From Brevibacillus_H ginsengisoli (GTDB lineage: Bacteria > Bacillota > Bacilli > Brevibacillales > Brevibacillaceae): a DNA stretch of 64,000 bases. The notes beneath the pieces are model-generated. The model was not told the DNA's origin, ran no database searches, and saw only the letters and a list, made by a program, of their open reading frames with translations. A program made the position numbers and the translations under genes. Shown piece by piece: positions 41,851 through 50,110 of the stretch. The stretch lies in NCBI RefSeq assembly GCF_050113715.1, contig NZ_JBNJQR010000002.1, positions 248,001 to 312,000 of the forward strand, written 5' to 3'. How positions within the stretch are numbered: the stretch's first letter is position 1; each line of letters opens with the position of its first letter.

Positions 41851-42975
41851 ATGAACAACTGTGAAGAATATTACTTGTCCCCTACAAGACAATTGACGGA
41901 TGTAGAACAAGAGCTTATTTGGAAAAAACCGTTATCTCATAAGATCAGCGAGGAAGAACTGCGCATTTGTAAAGAAGTCAAACGGAATTGGAATCGCGGG
42001 GAAATGAAAATCGCCAATATTTTGTTAGAGGGTGACGCAGGATCGGGTAAAACTCAACTGGCAAAAGCATTGTCGTCTAATTTTGGGCTGCCCTATACCA
42101 AAGTGACCTGTTTCGCCGATATGGACAAATCAGATATTATTGGGGCCATTTTGCCGGTTCTTTCATCTGAGCAATTAGATAAGTTGGAGCCTTCTGAGCA
42201 AACCGTTTTGAAAGCATTGTATGAGAGTGATGGATTTCAAAGCGCTGCTGAAATATTGATGAACGTGCTTGGAATTACACAGGAACAGGCCGCCATAAAG
42301 ATGAAGCAATTATTGAAGATGGTTACGCAAAACACCACGGATGAAGTGGTTGAGTATCGATTTTACCCATCCGAAATCGTCAGAGCCTATGAAAAAGGGT
42401 ACCTCTTGGAAATACAAGAGCCGACCGTTATTCGGGATGCCGCGGTGCTAATGGCACTCAACTCCGCTTTAGAGCTAGACGGCAGCATTAACCTTCCTAC
42501 AGAAATCATTGGCAGACACCCAGATTTCATAGCGGTCATCACAACAAACCGTAGTTATGCAGGAACCAGACCGCTAAACGAAGCACTGCGGGACAGAGTT
42601 CAGCATACGGAAAAGATGGATCTGCCAACGAAAGAAATCATGATAGAACGGGCAATATCCAAAACAGGTTATCAGGATGAACAGGTGTTGGGTGTCTTAG
42701 CAGATATCATTATTGTTTTGGACAGAACTGCCCGTGCTAATGCGATTAAAGGCGTGGCTGGAATGCGCTCATTCTTCTACTGGGCGGATGCGGTTGCCAG
42801 TGGTGCTTCAGCAAAAGAATCTCTTTACCACAAAGTTATCTACAAGATCACAACCGATTCCGAGGAAATCAAACTTTTGGAAGAAGCGTTGAAAAACCAT
42901 GGTTTGTTAACGGAGTTAGATCAAGTGGAGAGTGAAAGTAAAAAAAAAGAATATCCGATGAGCCAGTTGAGATAA
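41851..42975 (+). CDS. MoxR-type AAA ATPase
   Basis: A 374-residue ATPase. Walker A is LEGDAGSGKTQLAK near residue 58. Instead of a plain Walker B it has a long insert followed by VLMALNSALELDGSINLP, FIAVITTNRSYAGTRPLNEALRDR, a MoxR/CbbQ arrangement. The ATG at 41851 has GGGAGAAAGG upstream. MoxR ATPases with VWA partners act as chaperones that assemble or activate metal or multi-subunit enzymes. The C-terminus includes an A9 run next to a possible SD-like GGAG, and the VWA frame is open in the -1 phase from that run. Confidence 0.85.
   Translation: MNNCEEYYLSPTRQLTDVEQELIWKKPLSHKISEEELRICKEVKRNWNRGEMKIANILLEGDAGSGKTQLAKALSSNFGLPYTKVTCFADMDKSDIIGAILPVLSSEQLDKLEPSEQTVLKALYESDGFQSAAEILMNVLGITQEQAAIKMKQLLKMVTQNTTDEVVEYRFYPSEIVRAYEKGYLLEIQEPTVIRDAAVLMALNSALELDGSINLPTEIIGRHPDFIAVITTNRSYAGTRPLNEALRDRVQHTEKMDLPTKEIMIERAISKTGYQDEQVLGVLADIIIVLDRTARANAIKGVAGMRSFFYWADAVASGASAKESLYHKVIYKITTDSEEIKLLEEALKNHGLLTELDQVESESKKKEYPMSQLR
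42925..42949 (+). promoter_or_regulatory. Possible -1 slippage site at the ATPase-VWA junction
   Basis: GGAG at 42927-42930 lies nine bases before nine As (42940-42948) and a G. In the ATPase frame this reads AAA AAA AAA GAA. Slipping back one base gives an uninterrupted frame through the VWA gene to 44063. The dnaX signal of Escherichia coli has the same layout of an SD-like sequence and an A-rich slippery run. Function here is inference. Confidence 0.35.
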
Positions 42976-42993
42976 GAACATGGGGAGGTAGCG

Positions 42994-43047
42994 ATGACAC
43001 TGATTTTGACCACAACAAGAGGGATGAGGAACAGGGAATCGCTTTGA
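42994..43047 (+). other. 17-residue SD-equipped frame overlapping the VWA gene start
   Basis: GGGGAGGTAGCG precedes an ATG that opens MTLILTTTRGMRNRESL and stops at the TGA shared with the TTG of the VWA gene. It could couple translation of the VWA gene. Alternatively it is a by-product of a frame difference. Confidence 0.35.
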
Positions 43048-44063
43048 AAAAATCCGCGGATAGTGAAGATAGCACAACCGAAGTCTCTGATGATTTCACC
43101 GATCTGAAAAGTTCAGATACGGGAGAGGATGGTACTCTCCAATACCATCAGGCGAATCCTGAAATAATGGAAGAAGAAGCGAAACAAAAAGAACGAAGTT
43201 TCCGTAAAAAGCTGAATCGCGACGCAAGGGAAGCAGTGTCCGATTCTATTCATCAGAGGGTTAAGCTCATTGTTCACCGTCCCGATTACAGTATGGAATC
43301 CCAGGAGGAATATCTCCGTCTAAGTAGGGAACTCATGCCTGTTATACAGCAGATTGCAAGAAAGACGCTCCCACTGTTGGAACATGAGAATTCTGTTGAA
43401 TTTGCGAGAAATCAATATTATGGAAGCAAATTTCATGCAGATAGTGTTGCTTATCGGGATTATCGGTATTTTGCCAAGAAGCTACCTCCAACTGAATCCC
43501 CCTCCCTTGTGGTCGGTCTAAGGGTAGATGAATCAGCTTCCATGTCTGCTTTTGGGAGAGTAGAAGCTGCAAAGCGCGCTGTGATCGCTGTATACGAATT
43601 TTGTCAAATGTGTCATATTCCGATTGTAATATATGGGGATACAGCGGATGTTTCCAAACTGGAGCAGATGTCGATTTATGCCTATACCGATTATGATAAA
43701 GCAGATCCCAATGATCGATTCAGACTCATGGGGATTCGAGCCAGAAGTAATAACCGTGATGGAATGGCTCTTCGAATTATGGCAGATCGACTAGCGGGCT
43801 CACCACAACAGACCAAATTATTGATCAGCATAAGTGATGGGCAACCAAAAGCAATGGATGATTACACTGGAAGTTACGCAATCAAAGACATGCAACTAAC
43901 CATCGCCGAATATGAACGTAAAGGAATTACATTTCTTGCAGCGGCAATAGGCCAGGACAAGGATGTCATTAATCAAATCTATGGGAATGATAGATTTTTG
44001 GATATTACCAATCTGACAGAGCTGCCGGCAAAGCTAGTTCGGCTCATCGCTCGGTATTTGTGA
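43044..44063 (+). CDS. VWA-domain protein, partner of the MoxR ATPase
   Basis: A 339-residue protein with an acidic N-terminus and a C-terminal von Willebrand A domain. The MIDAS is GLRVDESASMSAFGRVEAAK, where DESAS replaces the usual DxSxS. TKLLISISDGQPKAMDDY supplies the later Asp. No start codon in this frame has a strong SD: the TTG at 43044 is weak. The frame itself is open from 42942, with a coding-like Asp/Glu-rich sequence. A strong GGGGAGG precedes an ATG at 42994 in the other phase, whose 17-residue frame ends in TTGA over this TTG. So either coupling or slippage is used. Confidence 0.8.
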   Translation: MKKSADSEDSTTEVSDDFTDLKSSDTGEDGTLQYHQANPEIMEEEAKQKERSFRKKLNRDAREAVSDSIHQRVKLIVHRPDYSMESQEEYLRLSRELMPVIQQIARKTLPLLEHENSVEFARNQYYGSKFHADSVAYRDYRYFAKKLPPTESPSLVVGLRVDESASMSAFGRVEAAKRAVIAVYEFCQMCHIPIVIYGDTADVSKLEQMSIYAYTDYDKADPNDRFRLMGIRARSNNRDGMALRIMADRLAGSPQQTKLLISISDGQPKAMDDYTGSYAIKDMQLTIAEYERKGITFLAAAIGQDKDVINQIYGNDRFLDITNLTELPAKLVRLIARYL

Positions 44064-44094
44064 TCGTATGCCAATCTGACAAACATATGGGTGG

Positions 44095-44133
44095 CAGAAA
44101 CCTATCGCTTTCATAGCATAGGTTTTTTCTTTT
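44095..44133 (+). terminator. Terminator of the DUF6530-MoxR-VWA operon
   Basis: AAACCTAT and ATAGGTTT arms with inner GC pairs are followed by a T tract. Confidence 0.75.
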
Positions 44134-44229
44134 TATCAGGGTATGTGAAACTCTAATTCTTCTAATTTTATACAAAAGGTATTATATGCTAATCTTGATA
44201 GTAGTTGGTTTTGCTTTTTGGAGGTGCTT

Positions 44230-45054
44230 ATGACTATCAATAGTAGATTGCCTGATCAGGTCAAGGACATACTGGATGTATATTTTAATAGGTTCCAATC
44301 AAATTTCCCAGATTTGCTTGAAGCTTTTCATCTATACGGTTCTGTATCATTAGGAGCATTTATTGAAGGCTTGAGCGATATTGATTTTGTTGCTGTTGTA
44401 CAGCGAAATCTCAGCGAAGCGGATCTTGCCATTCTCAAACAAATACATCGAGAGATTCAAAGGAAATATCCCAGAACCAGTCTGGATGGAATCTATATAA
44501 CGAAGGAAGCTATAGAGGGCTTGAACATTGAGGCTGCAAGGTCTTGCCTCTATTTTAACGATGGGAAGTTTCGAGGCGTTAAAGAATTCCATCAAAACTC
44601 AATTGACGCCTACCAATTGAAGAATTTCGGAATCCCGATCATCGGAATGGAACCTCAAAAATATAACTTCTTAATTGATTGGGACCTGCTCATTCATCAT
44701 ATGTGGAATAATCTCAATACCTACTGGGTTCATTGGAAAAATAAATGTGAAGGGCCACTGTCTATCCAATACGTAGGTTTATATCTAAGTCCCCACATGA
44801 TTGAGTGGGGTGTTCTGGGAGTATCACGTTTATTTTATTCTTTCAAAGAAAATGGCATAACCTCTAAAGTTGGAGCAGGTGAGTATGCCTTACAAAACGT
44901 GCCAGAAAGGTGGCACAAAATTATTCATGAATCCATGCGATTGCGAAAGGGAATGTCAAAATCATATTATTCATCTATTTTTGATAGAAGAAACGATGCA
45001 TTGGCTTATATGGAGTATCTAATTCAAGAGAGTAACTTCCTATTAAGTAAATAA
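44230..45054 (+). CDS. Aminoglycoside adenylyltransferase-like nucleotidyltransferase
   Basis: A 274-residue protein with the nucleotidyltransferase signature YGSVSLGAFIEGLSDIDFV near residue 40 (GS, then SDID with the two metal-binding Asp), followed by a C-terminal helical domain as in ANT(3'')/ANT(9) enzymes of the aadA/DUF4111 type. Such enzymes transfer AMP to streptomycin or spectinomycin. The ATG at 44230 has TTGGAGGTGC upstream. It stands alone between two operons. Whether it confers resistance cannot be read from sequence; chromosomal homologues of this kind in spore formers often remain untested. Confidence 0.75.
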   Translation: MTINSRLPDQVKDILDVYFNRFQSNFPDLLEAFHLYGSVSLGAFIEGLSDIDFVAVVQRNLSEADLAILKQIHREIQRKYPRTSLDGIYITKEAIEGLNIEAARSCLYFNDGKFRGVKEFHQNSIDAYQLKNFGIPIIGMEPQKYNFLIDWDLLIHHMWNNLNTYWVHWKNKCEGPLSIQYVGLYLSPHMIEWGVLGVSRLFYSFKENGITSKVGAGEYALQNVPERWHKIIHESMRLRKGMSKSYYSSIFDRRNDALAYMEYLIQESNFLLSK

Positions 45055-45181
45055 AGCAAATGACACGATGAGGCATGAAACCCCTTTTTGTTACAGCACG
45101 TCAAAGAGGCTTGGCTATCCGGTGCATTCTCATCTTTCGTTCATACGTTATTGGTAGAAAAACCGACAAGGTGGATGAGCC

Positions 45182-45913
45182 ATGGGCAGAACGAAGATGA
45201 AGAAATACAAATGCATGATCGGATCAAAAAATCTGGCTTCTCACGTACCGGAGACACGATGGATGACGAAAACCAATGTCTTCAATCTTGTGACGAAATA
45301 TGGCCAGGTAATCCTCAAACCGCTTGGCGGAAGCCGGGGCAGAGGGATTATCCGCGTTGCACGGCTTGGAGATGGTCATTATCAGATTCACAGGGAAAAT
45401 CAAAAGCGGATTTTGCATGGCCAAGATCAGATGTACAGCTTTCTGAAAAGAAAGACCGGAGGCAGCACTTACCTTGTTCAGCAGAGAGTCCCGCTTGCAA
45501 CCGTTCAGGGTCGTCCTTTTGACATCAGGGTTATTGTGCAGCGAAGAAGCGTTTCAAAAGAGTGGAACGTTACCGGGATCGTTACCAAAGTAGCTGGCCA
45601 AGGGTATATCGTCACCAATATTACGAGAAGCAAAGGGACACTGTTGTCAATCGGCACTGCGTTACATCGATCTTCATTGAGTGGCCATTCCCGGGAACTC
45701 CTTATATCCAGGATCAAAAGGCTCGCTTTGCTAACGGCAAAGAGACTTGGCAAAATCTATCCACACCAGCGTATTTATGGAATGGATATCGGGCTGGATA
45801 AGAACGGACATGCGTGGATGATCGAAGCAAACCGAAAGCCGTTAATGTCCCACTTTCTCAAATTGAAGGACAAAAGCATGTATCGGCGAATTCAGGCGTA
45901 TAAAAAGGGTTAA
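45182..45913 (+). CDS. YheC/YheD-like ATP-grasp protein
   Basis: A 243-residue protein of the YheC/YheD endospore coat-associated group. ATP-grasp residues are visible: VILKPLGGSRGRGIIRV (ATP-binding Lys and Gly loop), PFDIRVIVQR and MIEANRKP with the Glu/Asn metal ligands. It is shorter than typical YheC/YheD (about 360-450 residues) because the N-terminal domain is absent, so it may be an ATP-grasp domain only. AAGGTGG lies upstream of the ATG. ATP-grasp enzymes join a carboxylate to an amine or thiol; the substrate is unknown. Confidence 0.82.
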   Translation: MGRTKMKKYKCMIGSKNLASHVPETRWMTKTNVFNLVTKYGQVILKPLGGSRGRGIIRVARLGDGHYQIHRENQKRILHGQDQMYSFLKRKTGGSTYLVQQRVPLATVQGRPFDIRVIVQRRSVSKEWNVTGIVTKVAGQGYIVTNITRSKGTLLSIGTALHRSSLSGHSRELLISRIKRLALLTAKRLGKIYPHQRIYGMDIGLDKNGHAWMIEANRKPLMSHFLKLKDKSMYRRIQAYKKG

Positions 45914-45959
45914 AAAAAGCGGGATGCTTCTAAATTCCTGTGTTGATAGATCCTATTCA

Positions 45960-45996
45960 TTCTCATACCTATTTGGGTATGAGTTTTATTTTTTTC
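45960..45996 (+). terminator. Terminator behind the ATP-grasp gene
   Basis: CTCATACC and GGTATGAG pair perfectly around TATTTG and are followed by TTTTATTTTTTT. Confidence 0.8.
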
Positions 45997-46074
45997 TGTG
46001 TATGCTAAGCTTGGTGTATTCCAAAAAAAACCAATTAGACACATAAATTCATTAGTTTGAAAGAGGTGGATTTT

Positions 46075-47109
46075 ATGGAAAAACACATTTTTTTTGCCCA
46101 TAGCGGTGGGGCACAAGGGAGCCCAGGTCAAGGGAGTTTTAACTTGGTTGAGTGGTTACGATGTTCACTTGAAGAGGAGTGTGTAATACATGATCCGATC
46201 ATCGAAAAGCCGGAAGAACCCACTTATGGTATGTGGAAAGCAATGTTTGACAAGGAGTTTACAAATTTAGCGGGGGAAGTCATTCTAATCGGTCACTCTT
46301 TAGGTGGCTCTATGCTTTTGAAATATCTCTCCGAAGTAAAGACCGAGTTACAGATAAAGGCGCTCTTTCTAATTGCTATACCATTTTGGGGTGAAGGTGG
46401 CTGGAGTGTGGGCGATTTTGAATTGAAGAACCATTTTTCAAAACATCTGCCTGTGTTACCAACTGTTCACTTCTTTCATAGCTGTGACGATAAAAATGTC
46501 CCTTTTCAACATGTGGAATTATACAAAAGTCATTTTCCAAATGCTATCATTCATAAACTAAACGGTAATGACCACGCCTTTGCTGATGGATTACCAGAAC
46601 TTGTTGAGCAAATCAATCTAGTACGTCTCAATTCTGAAATAATCGAGACAAAAAAAGAATTATTACAAGTCATATCATTGTTTAACGATACTGATATAGA
46701 TACGATTCCTACTTCTGGTGGGTGGAGTGCTGGGCAAATATTGGAACATATAACAAAAGCCGTGTCACCAGAAATATTGTATGGTATGGTGAAAAAATCC
46801 GATAGGCGGCAGAATGAAAAGGTAAAAGCTATTAAAAGAGATTTCTTAGATTTTAATTCGAAAATGAAATCCCCGGACTTTATTGAACCAACAGAGTCCA
46901 TTCACTATATTGAAGATATACTTTTAAAAATTGAGAAGAAGTTTGAAGCACTTATTGAAGCTTCAAATACACTTGACTTGTCAGAAACCTGTATAGAGTT
47001 TACTTTACCTGTATACGGTGAATTTACCAGATTAGAATGGATCTATTTTTTTATGTACCATATCCAACGTCATACAAACCAATTAATAAAAGTGTCAGAA
47101 TTAAAATGA
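46075..47109 (+). CDS. Serine hydrolase (RBBP9/YdeN-like) fused to a DinB-like domain
   Basis: A 344-residue fusion. Residues 1-180 are an alpha/beta hydrolase with nucleophile motif LIGHSLGGS and a terminal His in NDHAFADG, most like the RBBP9/YdeN group. Residues about 200-344 resemble a DinB four-helix bundle: GWSAGQILEHITKA and WIYFFMYHIQRHTNQLI, where the two late His and the earlier His could bind a metal. The domains are usually separate proteins. The ATG at 46075 has AGAGGTGG upstream. Functionally, DinB-like domains often serve as thiol transferases in Firmicutes; this is a family-level idea. Confidence 0.8.
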   Translation: MEKHIFFAHSGGAQGSPGQGSFNLVEWLRCSLEEECVIHDPIIEKPEEPTYGMWKAMFDKEFTNLAGEVILIGHSLGGSMLLKYLSEVKTELQIKALFLIAIPFWGEGGWSVGDFELKNHFSKHLPVLPTVHFFHSCDDKNVPFQHVELYKSHFPNAIIHKLNGNDHAFADGLPELVEQINLVRLNSEIIETKKELLQVISLFNDTDIDTIPTSGGWSAGQILEHITKAVSPEILYGMVKKSDRRQNEKVKAIKRDFLDFNSKMKSPDFIEPTESIHYIEDILLKIEKKFEALIEASNTLDLSETCIEFTLPVYGEFTRLEWIYFFMYHIQRHTNQLIKVSELK

Positions 47110-47152
47110 AAACTTAATGGAAATCCATAATGCGGAATTGGCGTATGAACTG

Positions 47153-47182
47153 GAGCCTACACATAATGTGTAGGTTTTTACT
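47153..47182 (+). terminator. Terminator behind the hydrolase-DinB gene
   Basis: CCTACAC and GTGTAGG pair around ATAAT and are followed by TTTTT. Confidence 0.75.
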
Positions 47183-47242
47183 TGTCTTTGGGTATGATAG
47201 GATAATTATAAAACATTCCAAAATACATGGAGGTGGTGCCCC

Positions 47243-47427
47243 ATGACAACGAACAATACACCCAATAGAAGTGAACCACAATGAGCAATATTAAAGTAAA
47301 AAGAATCTATGAAGAATTAGAGCAAACAGACGGAATGCGGATCCTTGTGGACCGTCTTTGGCCCAGAGGGGTAACGAAGGAAGAGGCCTCATCCTCTTAT
47401 AAAGCACGGGTTTTCCCCGTTTTTTAG
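47243..47427 (+). pseudogene. Truncated DUF488 (YeaO-like) gene with short upstream frame
   Basis: An ATG at 47281 opens a frame that begins like YeaO/DUF488 proteins (IKVKRIYEELEQTDGMRILV, then DRLWPRGVTKEEA) but leaves the family after about 36 residues and stops at 47427. A normal member is about 120 residues. Just upstream, GGAGGTGGTGCCCC and an ATG at 47243 open MTTNNTPNRSEPQ, which stops in an ATGA overlap with the DUF488 start. The break lies about 200 bases before the IS element and suggests a deletion. Confidence 0.7.
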
Positions 47428-47665
47428 GATCCTTGGTTATTGTTTATTTCAATGATAATTTTGTTACATTAATTTAGGAGAAATCAGCTCGGTTTGAGAG
47501 AATACTTCGCTGGCAGTGATGAGGTCAGGGGAGAGGTCCCCCTAAACTCCAAACAAAAAAGCAAACCCTATCGTCGTATAGTGATATTATCCCCTCCAAG
47601 TAGACAGTGAAAAAAGACCAAGTAGAAATTCTTGGTGATACACTGTTTCTTGGAGGGGATTTTCT

Positions 47666-47989
47666 TTGGCTAAAAAAGGACAGCGATTTGAAAAATACTC
47701 GGAAGAGTTAAAGATGAAGGCTGTAGAGATGTATTTACATGGTGGGAAAGGTTATCAATCCGTTGCAGATGCACTAGGAATACGGAATGCCAGTCAAGTT
47801 AAAGCGTGGGTAAAGAAACAACAAAATCATGAAACATTACAGGATCAACGGGGGAAACACGCAGCCTCTCATCCCTTTATTGGTCGACCTCGGACTAAGT
47901 TTTCCAGCATTGAGGAAGAACGGGATTATCTGAAAGCGCAGGTTGAATTCCTAAAAAAGCGCAATCCAAATCTACTCGGGGAGGAATAA
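47666..47989 (+). CDS. IS3-family transposase OrfA
   Basis: A 107-residue DNA-binding protein. YSEELKMKAVEMYLHGGKGY and QSVADALGIRNASQVKAWVK form the helix-turn-helix of IS3 OrfA, and the C-terminal leucine zipper-like KAQVEFLKKRNPNLL includes the frameshift site. The start is a TTG at 47666 behind GGAGGGG. On its own OrfA regulates; the fused OrfAB is the transposase. Confidence 0.92.
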   Translation: MAKKGQRFEKYSEELKMKAVEMYLHGGKGYQSVADALGIRNASQVKAWVKKQQNHETLQDQRGKHAASHPFIGRPRTKFSSIEEERDYLKAQVEFLKKRNPNLLGEE

Positions 47990-48051
47990 TTCCGAAAGTA
48001 AATCGCTTTGAAATCATATCTTCTCTAAGCAACATTTACCCGATTACGTGG

Positions 48052-48852
48052 TTGGTAGAAATCGCAAAAGTATCCCGTGCGGGATTCTATAAATGGAAGA
48101 GCACCGAAGGATTGCGTGTAGAACGTCACTATGAAGAGATGAACCTAAAGGAACACATTTTATCGATCCACTTGAAGCGACCCTTTTTTGGATATCCACG
48201 GATACATATCGCTTTGAAGAAAGAGGGGTTCATCGTCAATCACAAACGAGTTTATCGCCTGATGAAAGAACTCCATATTCAGTCAACCATCCGTAAGAAG
48301 CGACGTTATTACAGTAAAAAGGCATCCGTAGTTCATCCAAACCGTGTGGCTAGAAATTTCAAAATAGAACAACCTAATCGATTGTTTGCAACGGATATTA
48401 CATATATCGCCTTAGTGGACAAGTTCTATTTTTTGTCCGCTATCCAAGACCTTTTTAATAACGAGATTGTTGCTTGGAAAGTCTCCAAAAGAAATGATCT
48501 GCAGCTGGTTTTAGACACCACAGAGGAGCTTTATAAACAAAGAGACGTGCAGGGGGCCATTCTCCATTCGGATCAAGGCTTCCAATACACGTCCCAACAA
48601 TACAATCGACGGCTCGAAGAGTACGGACTTCTAGGCAGCCATTCTCATAAAGGAAATTGCCTAGACAACGCATGTATTGAGTCCTTCTTCTCTCATCTTA
48701 AGACCGAAACATCATACTTTTCGCACTGTAAAACAGAAGAAGAACTCTTTCAAGCCATTGATAAATACATTTGGTTCTATAACCACGAACGTTTCCAAAA
48801 ACGACTAAACCAGTGCGCTCCTGTTGAGTACAGGAACACACTGGCTGCATAG
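48052..48852 (+). CDS. IS3-family transposase OrfB (DDE integrase domain)
   Basis: A catalytic rve domain. The frame is open from the slippage site at 47959, so the natural product is the OrfAB fusion made by -1 frameshifting; 48052 is only the first TTG/ATG-like start in the frame. The DDE residues are visible: the first Asp in FATDITYIAL, the second in AILHSDQGFQYTS and the Glu in NACIESFFSHLKTE. The end reads FQKRLNQCAPVEYR, typical of IS150-group OrfB. Confidence 0.92.
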   Translation: MVEIAKVSRAGFYKWKSTEGLRVERHYEEMNLKEHILSIHLKRPFFGYPRIHIALKKEGFIVNHKRVYRLMKELHIQSTIRKKRRYYSKKASVVHPNRVARNFKIEQPNRLFATDITYIALVDKFYFLSAIQDLFNNEIVAWKVSKRNDLQLVLDTTEELYKQRDVQGAILHSDQGFQYTSQQYNRRLEEYGLLGSHSHKGNCLDNACIESFFSHLKTETSYFSHCKTEEELFQAIDKYIWFYNHERFQKRLNQCAPVEYRNTLAA

Positions 48853-48916
48853 TCTTTTTAGAGTCTGTCTACTTGACAGGGGTAAGTGCATAGAGTCTGC
48901 TTTTTCTATATCAAAT

Positions 48917-49777
48917 TTAAACTAACTCACCCAATTCTTTCAATCTAGCAATACGTTCAGGCTCATTGTGAACAAGCCATTGATCAAGAGAAAGCATTTC
49001 GTAGGCTTGAGCAAAGTAAGGTTGTGCCTCAATTCGTTTCTCTAAGAACAACAAACATTCTCCTATTTCTTCATACACATATCCGTCCGGATTTTGGATT
49101 TTCTCGGATTCCTTCAATAATTCCATTTGGATTTCAAGCGATTTATGAGGCTGATTCATTAAGCGAAGAACCTTGGCAACGCACCATTTTGCAATAAAAA
49201 TCGTTCCTGCATTACCTTGTTCTTGTCTAAAACGAAGTGCACTTTCAAATAGATCAAGAGCCTCTGCCAAGTTTCCAGCATCCACCTGAGCCCAACCAAT
49301 ATTGTTGTATAATGATCCAAGCCAGCGTTTGGCATCAGGATGTTGTTCAGCATAATGTAGTGCTTTGAGATTCCAAACCATTCTCAGCTCAGGAGTTGAC
49401 TCAGCAATTCCTAACATGTGTGCTGCATCAACTGCATAATCATCTTCACCATACTCGATTCCAATTTCCCAAGCCTTCAAAAATAATGGCCGTGCTTCTG
49501 CTTGCTCAGATGAAGAGTTATACACTCGTCCACGTTCTAATAAATATCGAATTTGTGCTGCTTTCGAAGTATCATCCAACATTTTTTCTACCTGATTTAA
49601 GGTTTCATGCGCATCGTAAAAATTTCACTGTAACCCTTGTGTTCGTGCTATTTGGGTCAGTAGCTCTGCAATATAAGCTCGATCAGCAGTATCTTCTAGT
49701 TGAGCTAATACACTTCTAAATTTCCGCTCAGTTTCCTCTGGATGATAATAGTCCCACAGCTTATCAAAATCTCTCAT
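48917..49777 (-). pseudogene. TPR-repeat protein gene with in-frame stop
   Basis: Read from an ATG at 49777 (SD GGAG), the frame gives a helical protein that is continuous to 48917 except for one TGA at 49625-49627, codon 51. After the stop the same frame runs on (NFYDAHETLNQVEKMLDDTS) into 221 residues of tetratricopeptide-like helices (ARPLFLKAWEIGIEYGEDDY, LFESALRFRQEQGNAG). An internal ATG at 49582 could give a shortened product. CGA-to-TGA is the simplest origin of the stop. The intact gene would make a 286-residue cytosolic TPR protein. Confidence 0.7.
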
Positions 49778-49887
49778 ATCCCACAGCTCCAGTTCACAAT
49801 ATCTCTTATTATAGGAGGAAAATTATGTAAGTGTAAAGGACAGAAATAACGTTAACGGGATCGTTGCGAATAGTGCGATTTTATTGC

Positions 49888-49930
49888 TCTTCGTTATCAT
49901 TTTCTTCGTTATCATTTTCTTCGTTATCGT
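49888..49930. repeat. 15-base tandem repeat, 2.7 copies
   Basis: TCTTCGTTATCATTT is repeated from 49888 with a final partial copy. On the minus strand one frame reads NEEND-type repeats and stops at 49883; another reads MITKK repeats into a short hydrophobic peptide. No start with a good SD is visible. It may be a relic of a low-complexity tail. The rest of 49778-50110 holds no gene I can support. Confidence 0.5.
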
Positions 49931-50110
49931 ATTGCACTGTTAAAAGGTCAAGACATTTACTGGATTGTAAGTTTTTTGACTATTTTCAACTTGACAATAT
50001 ACTCACCAAAATACGGTATCTGTCGTTTCCATGCATCCCTTCCACTGTGTTGCCTTCTGCATCCTAGATTTATTTTCTCGCTTTTTATTCGAAAAATCTG
50101 AATCGGTATA

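Larger units (their letters stand above)
47582..48890 (+). mobile_element. IS3-family insertion sequence (IS150-like group), 1309 bp
   Basis: The ends are imperfect inverted repeats of 26 bases starting TG and ending CA, sharing CAAGTAGACAG (19 of 26 positions). A 3-base direct repeat TAG flanks the element (47579-47581 and 48891-48893). Inside are orfA and orfB joined by an A AAA AAG slippery heptamer at 47953-47959. The element looks complete and recently inserted, as both frames are intact and the duplication is perfect. Confidence 0.88.
47555..48906 (+). terminator. Terminator hairpin split by the IS3-family element
   Basis: AAAAAAGCAAACCCTAT (47555-47571) pairs with ATAGAGTCTGCTTTTT across the insertion. 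Removing the element and one TAG copy leaves a stem-loop with a CGTCG-type loop, A tract and T tract. The right arm is split around 48890. This is a former Rho-independent terminator, now interrupted. Confidence 0.5.

Noticed and set aside
45088..45522. Plus-strand frame overlapping the YheC/YheD-like gene
   Set aside because: It has unnatural composition, no SD, and overlaps a clear ATP-grasp gene in another frame.
49625..49627. Selenocysteine or recoding at the TGA in the TPR gene
   Set aside because: The position is not a redox site and no SECIS-like stem is evident. A nonsense mutation is simpler.
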